Positions 63,978 through 64,000 of a stretch of 64,000 nt of DNA are shown in pieces (position 1 is the first letter of the stretch; every line of letters starts with the position of its first letter). Location of the stretch: the NCBI RefSeq assembly GCF_016892705.1, contig NZ_JAFEMB010000010.1:1-64000 (forward strand), in the 5' to 3' direction. A program made the translations under genes and the position numbers. Under the pieces are notes generated by a model. The model did not search any database. It had not been told where the DNA came from and worked only from the letters and a program-made list of their open reading frames with translations. The stretch comes from Microvirga pudoricolor. Lineage in GTDB: Bacteria > Pseudomonadota > Alphaproteobacteria > Rhizobiales > Beijerinckiaceae.

Positions 63978-64000
63978 CGTCGCATAACGAACATATGTTC
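63978..64000. promoter_or_regulatory. Tandem operator copy 9, cut by the window end
   Basis: CGTCGCATAACGAAC (63978-63992), a 4-bp spacer ATAT, then GTTC, the start of a second unit, at the last four bases. The remaining 11 bp should lie outside. Its position 108 bp from copy 8 suggests that another member of the cluster starts just beyond the window. Confidence 0.55.

Noticed and set aside
1..64000. tRNA, rRNA, CRISPR arrays, insertion sequences, integrase or phage genes
   Set aside because: None seen on reading both strands; no direct-repeat arrays or transposase-like proteins were found.

Overview
The window is about 60% GC, densely packed, and organised into long runs of same-strand genes with ATGA-type overlaps. 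Gene content (TRAP and ABC uptake operons, many SDRs, IclR and LysR regulators, a KaiC-like ATPase beside a hybrid histidine kinase, pcaIJ with a PcaR-type IclR regulator) fits a soil or plant-associated alphaproteobacterium of the Hyphomicrobiales. A genus near Microvirga, Bosea or Bradyrhizobium is a guess from style only. I see no rRNA, tRNA, CRISPR array, phage or insertion sequence.

Left part (1-18.8 kb). The tail of a membrane protein is followed by a minus-strand organosulfur-type operon (FMN reductase, solute-binding protein, two-component-type flavin monooxygenase, rhodanese-fold sulfurtransferase, ABC permease and ATPase). Next come a TRAP transporter operon with an odd two-domain ferredoxin-fold protein in its middle and a divergent IclR regulator, then a LysR/SDR divergent pair, an exported AbgB-like M20 amidohydrolase, and a LysR regulator facing a five-gene plus-strand operon (VOC protein, SDR-like protein, GlcG/HbpS-like protein, SDR, SnoaL-like protein).

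Middle (18.9-27.6 kb). A signalling operon encodes an orphan HigA-like DNA-binding protein, a KaiC-like double ATPase and a 925-residue PAS hybrid histidine kinase. Small housekeeping-like genes follow (ankyrin protein, TauE/SafE permease, DUF924), then a decayed DUF938 methyltransferase pseudogene in an otherwise empty kilobase.

Right part (27.6-64 kb). This is a catabolic supercluster: a Dpp-type ABC operon ending in an AbgB-like amidohydrolase; an M24 peptidase; a YghU-like GST; pcaIJ and a PcaR-type IclR regulator; a nine-gene operon with a Ugp/Mal-type ABC transporter, DapA-family lyase, two SDRs, class III aminotransferase and semialdehyde dehydrogenase; a second IclR regulator; an opine-oxidase-like flavoprotein pair with a lambda-crystallin-type dehydrogenase; SDRs, a TIM-barrel isomerase, an old-yellow-enzyme protein, a second DapA-family lyase, a second OoxB-like oxidase; and split glycine decarboxylase subunits with an AcoX-type kinase but no gcvT or gcvH.

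The most interesting signal is non-coding. Eight intergenic regions from 34.7 to 63.9 kb, plus a ninth site cut by the window end, carry the same composite element: two 15-bp pseudo-palindromes of the form GTTCR-N5-CGCAC separated by exactly 4 bp. None was noticed in the first 34 kb. It resembles the site I recall for PcaR (IclR family), and the cluster holds two IclR regulators. This suggests that about 25 genes annotated as unrelated form one regulon for a nitrogen-containing substrate that I cannot identify.
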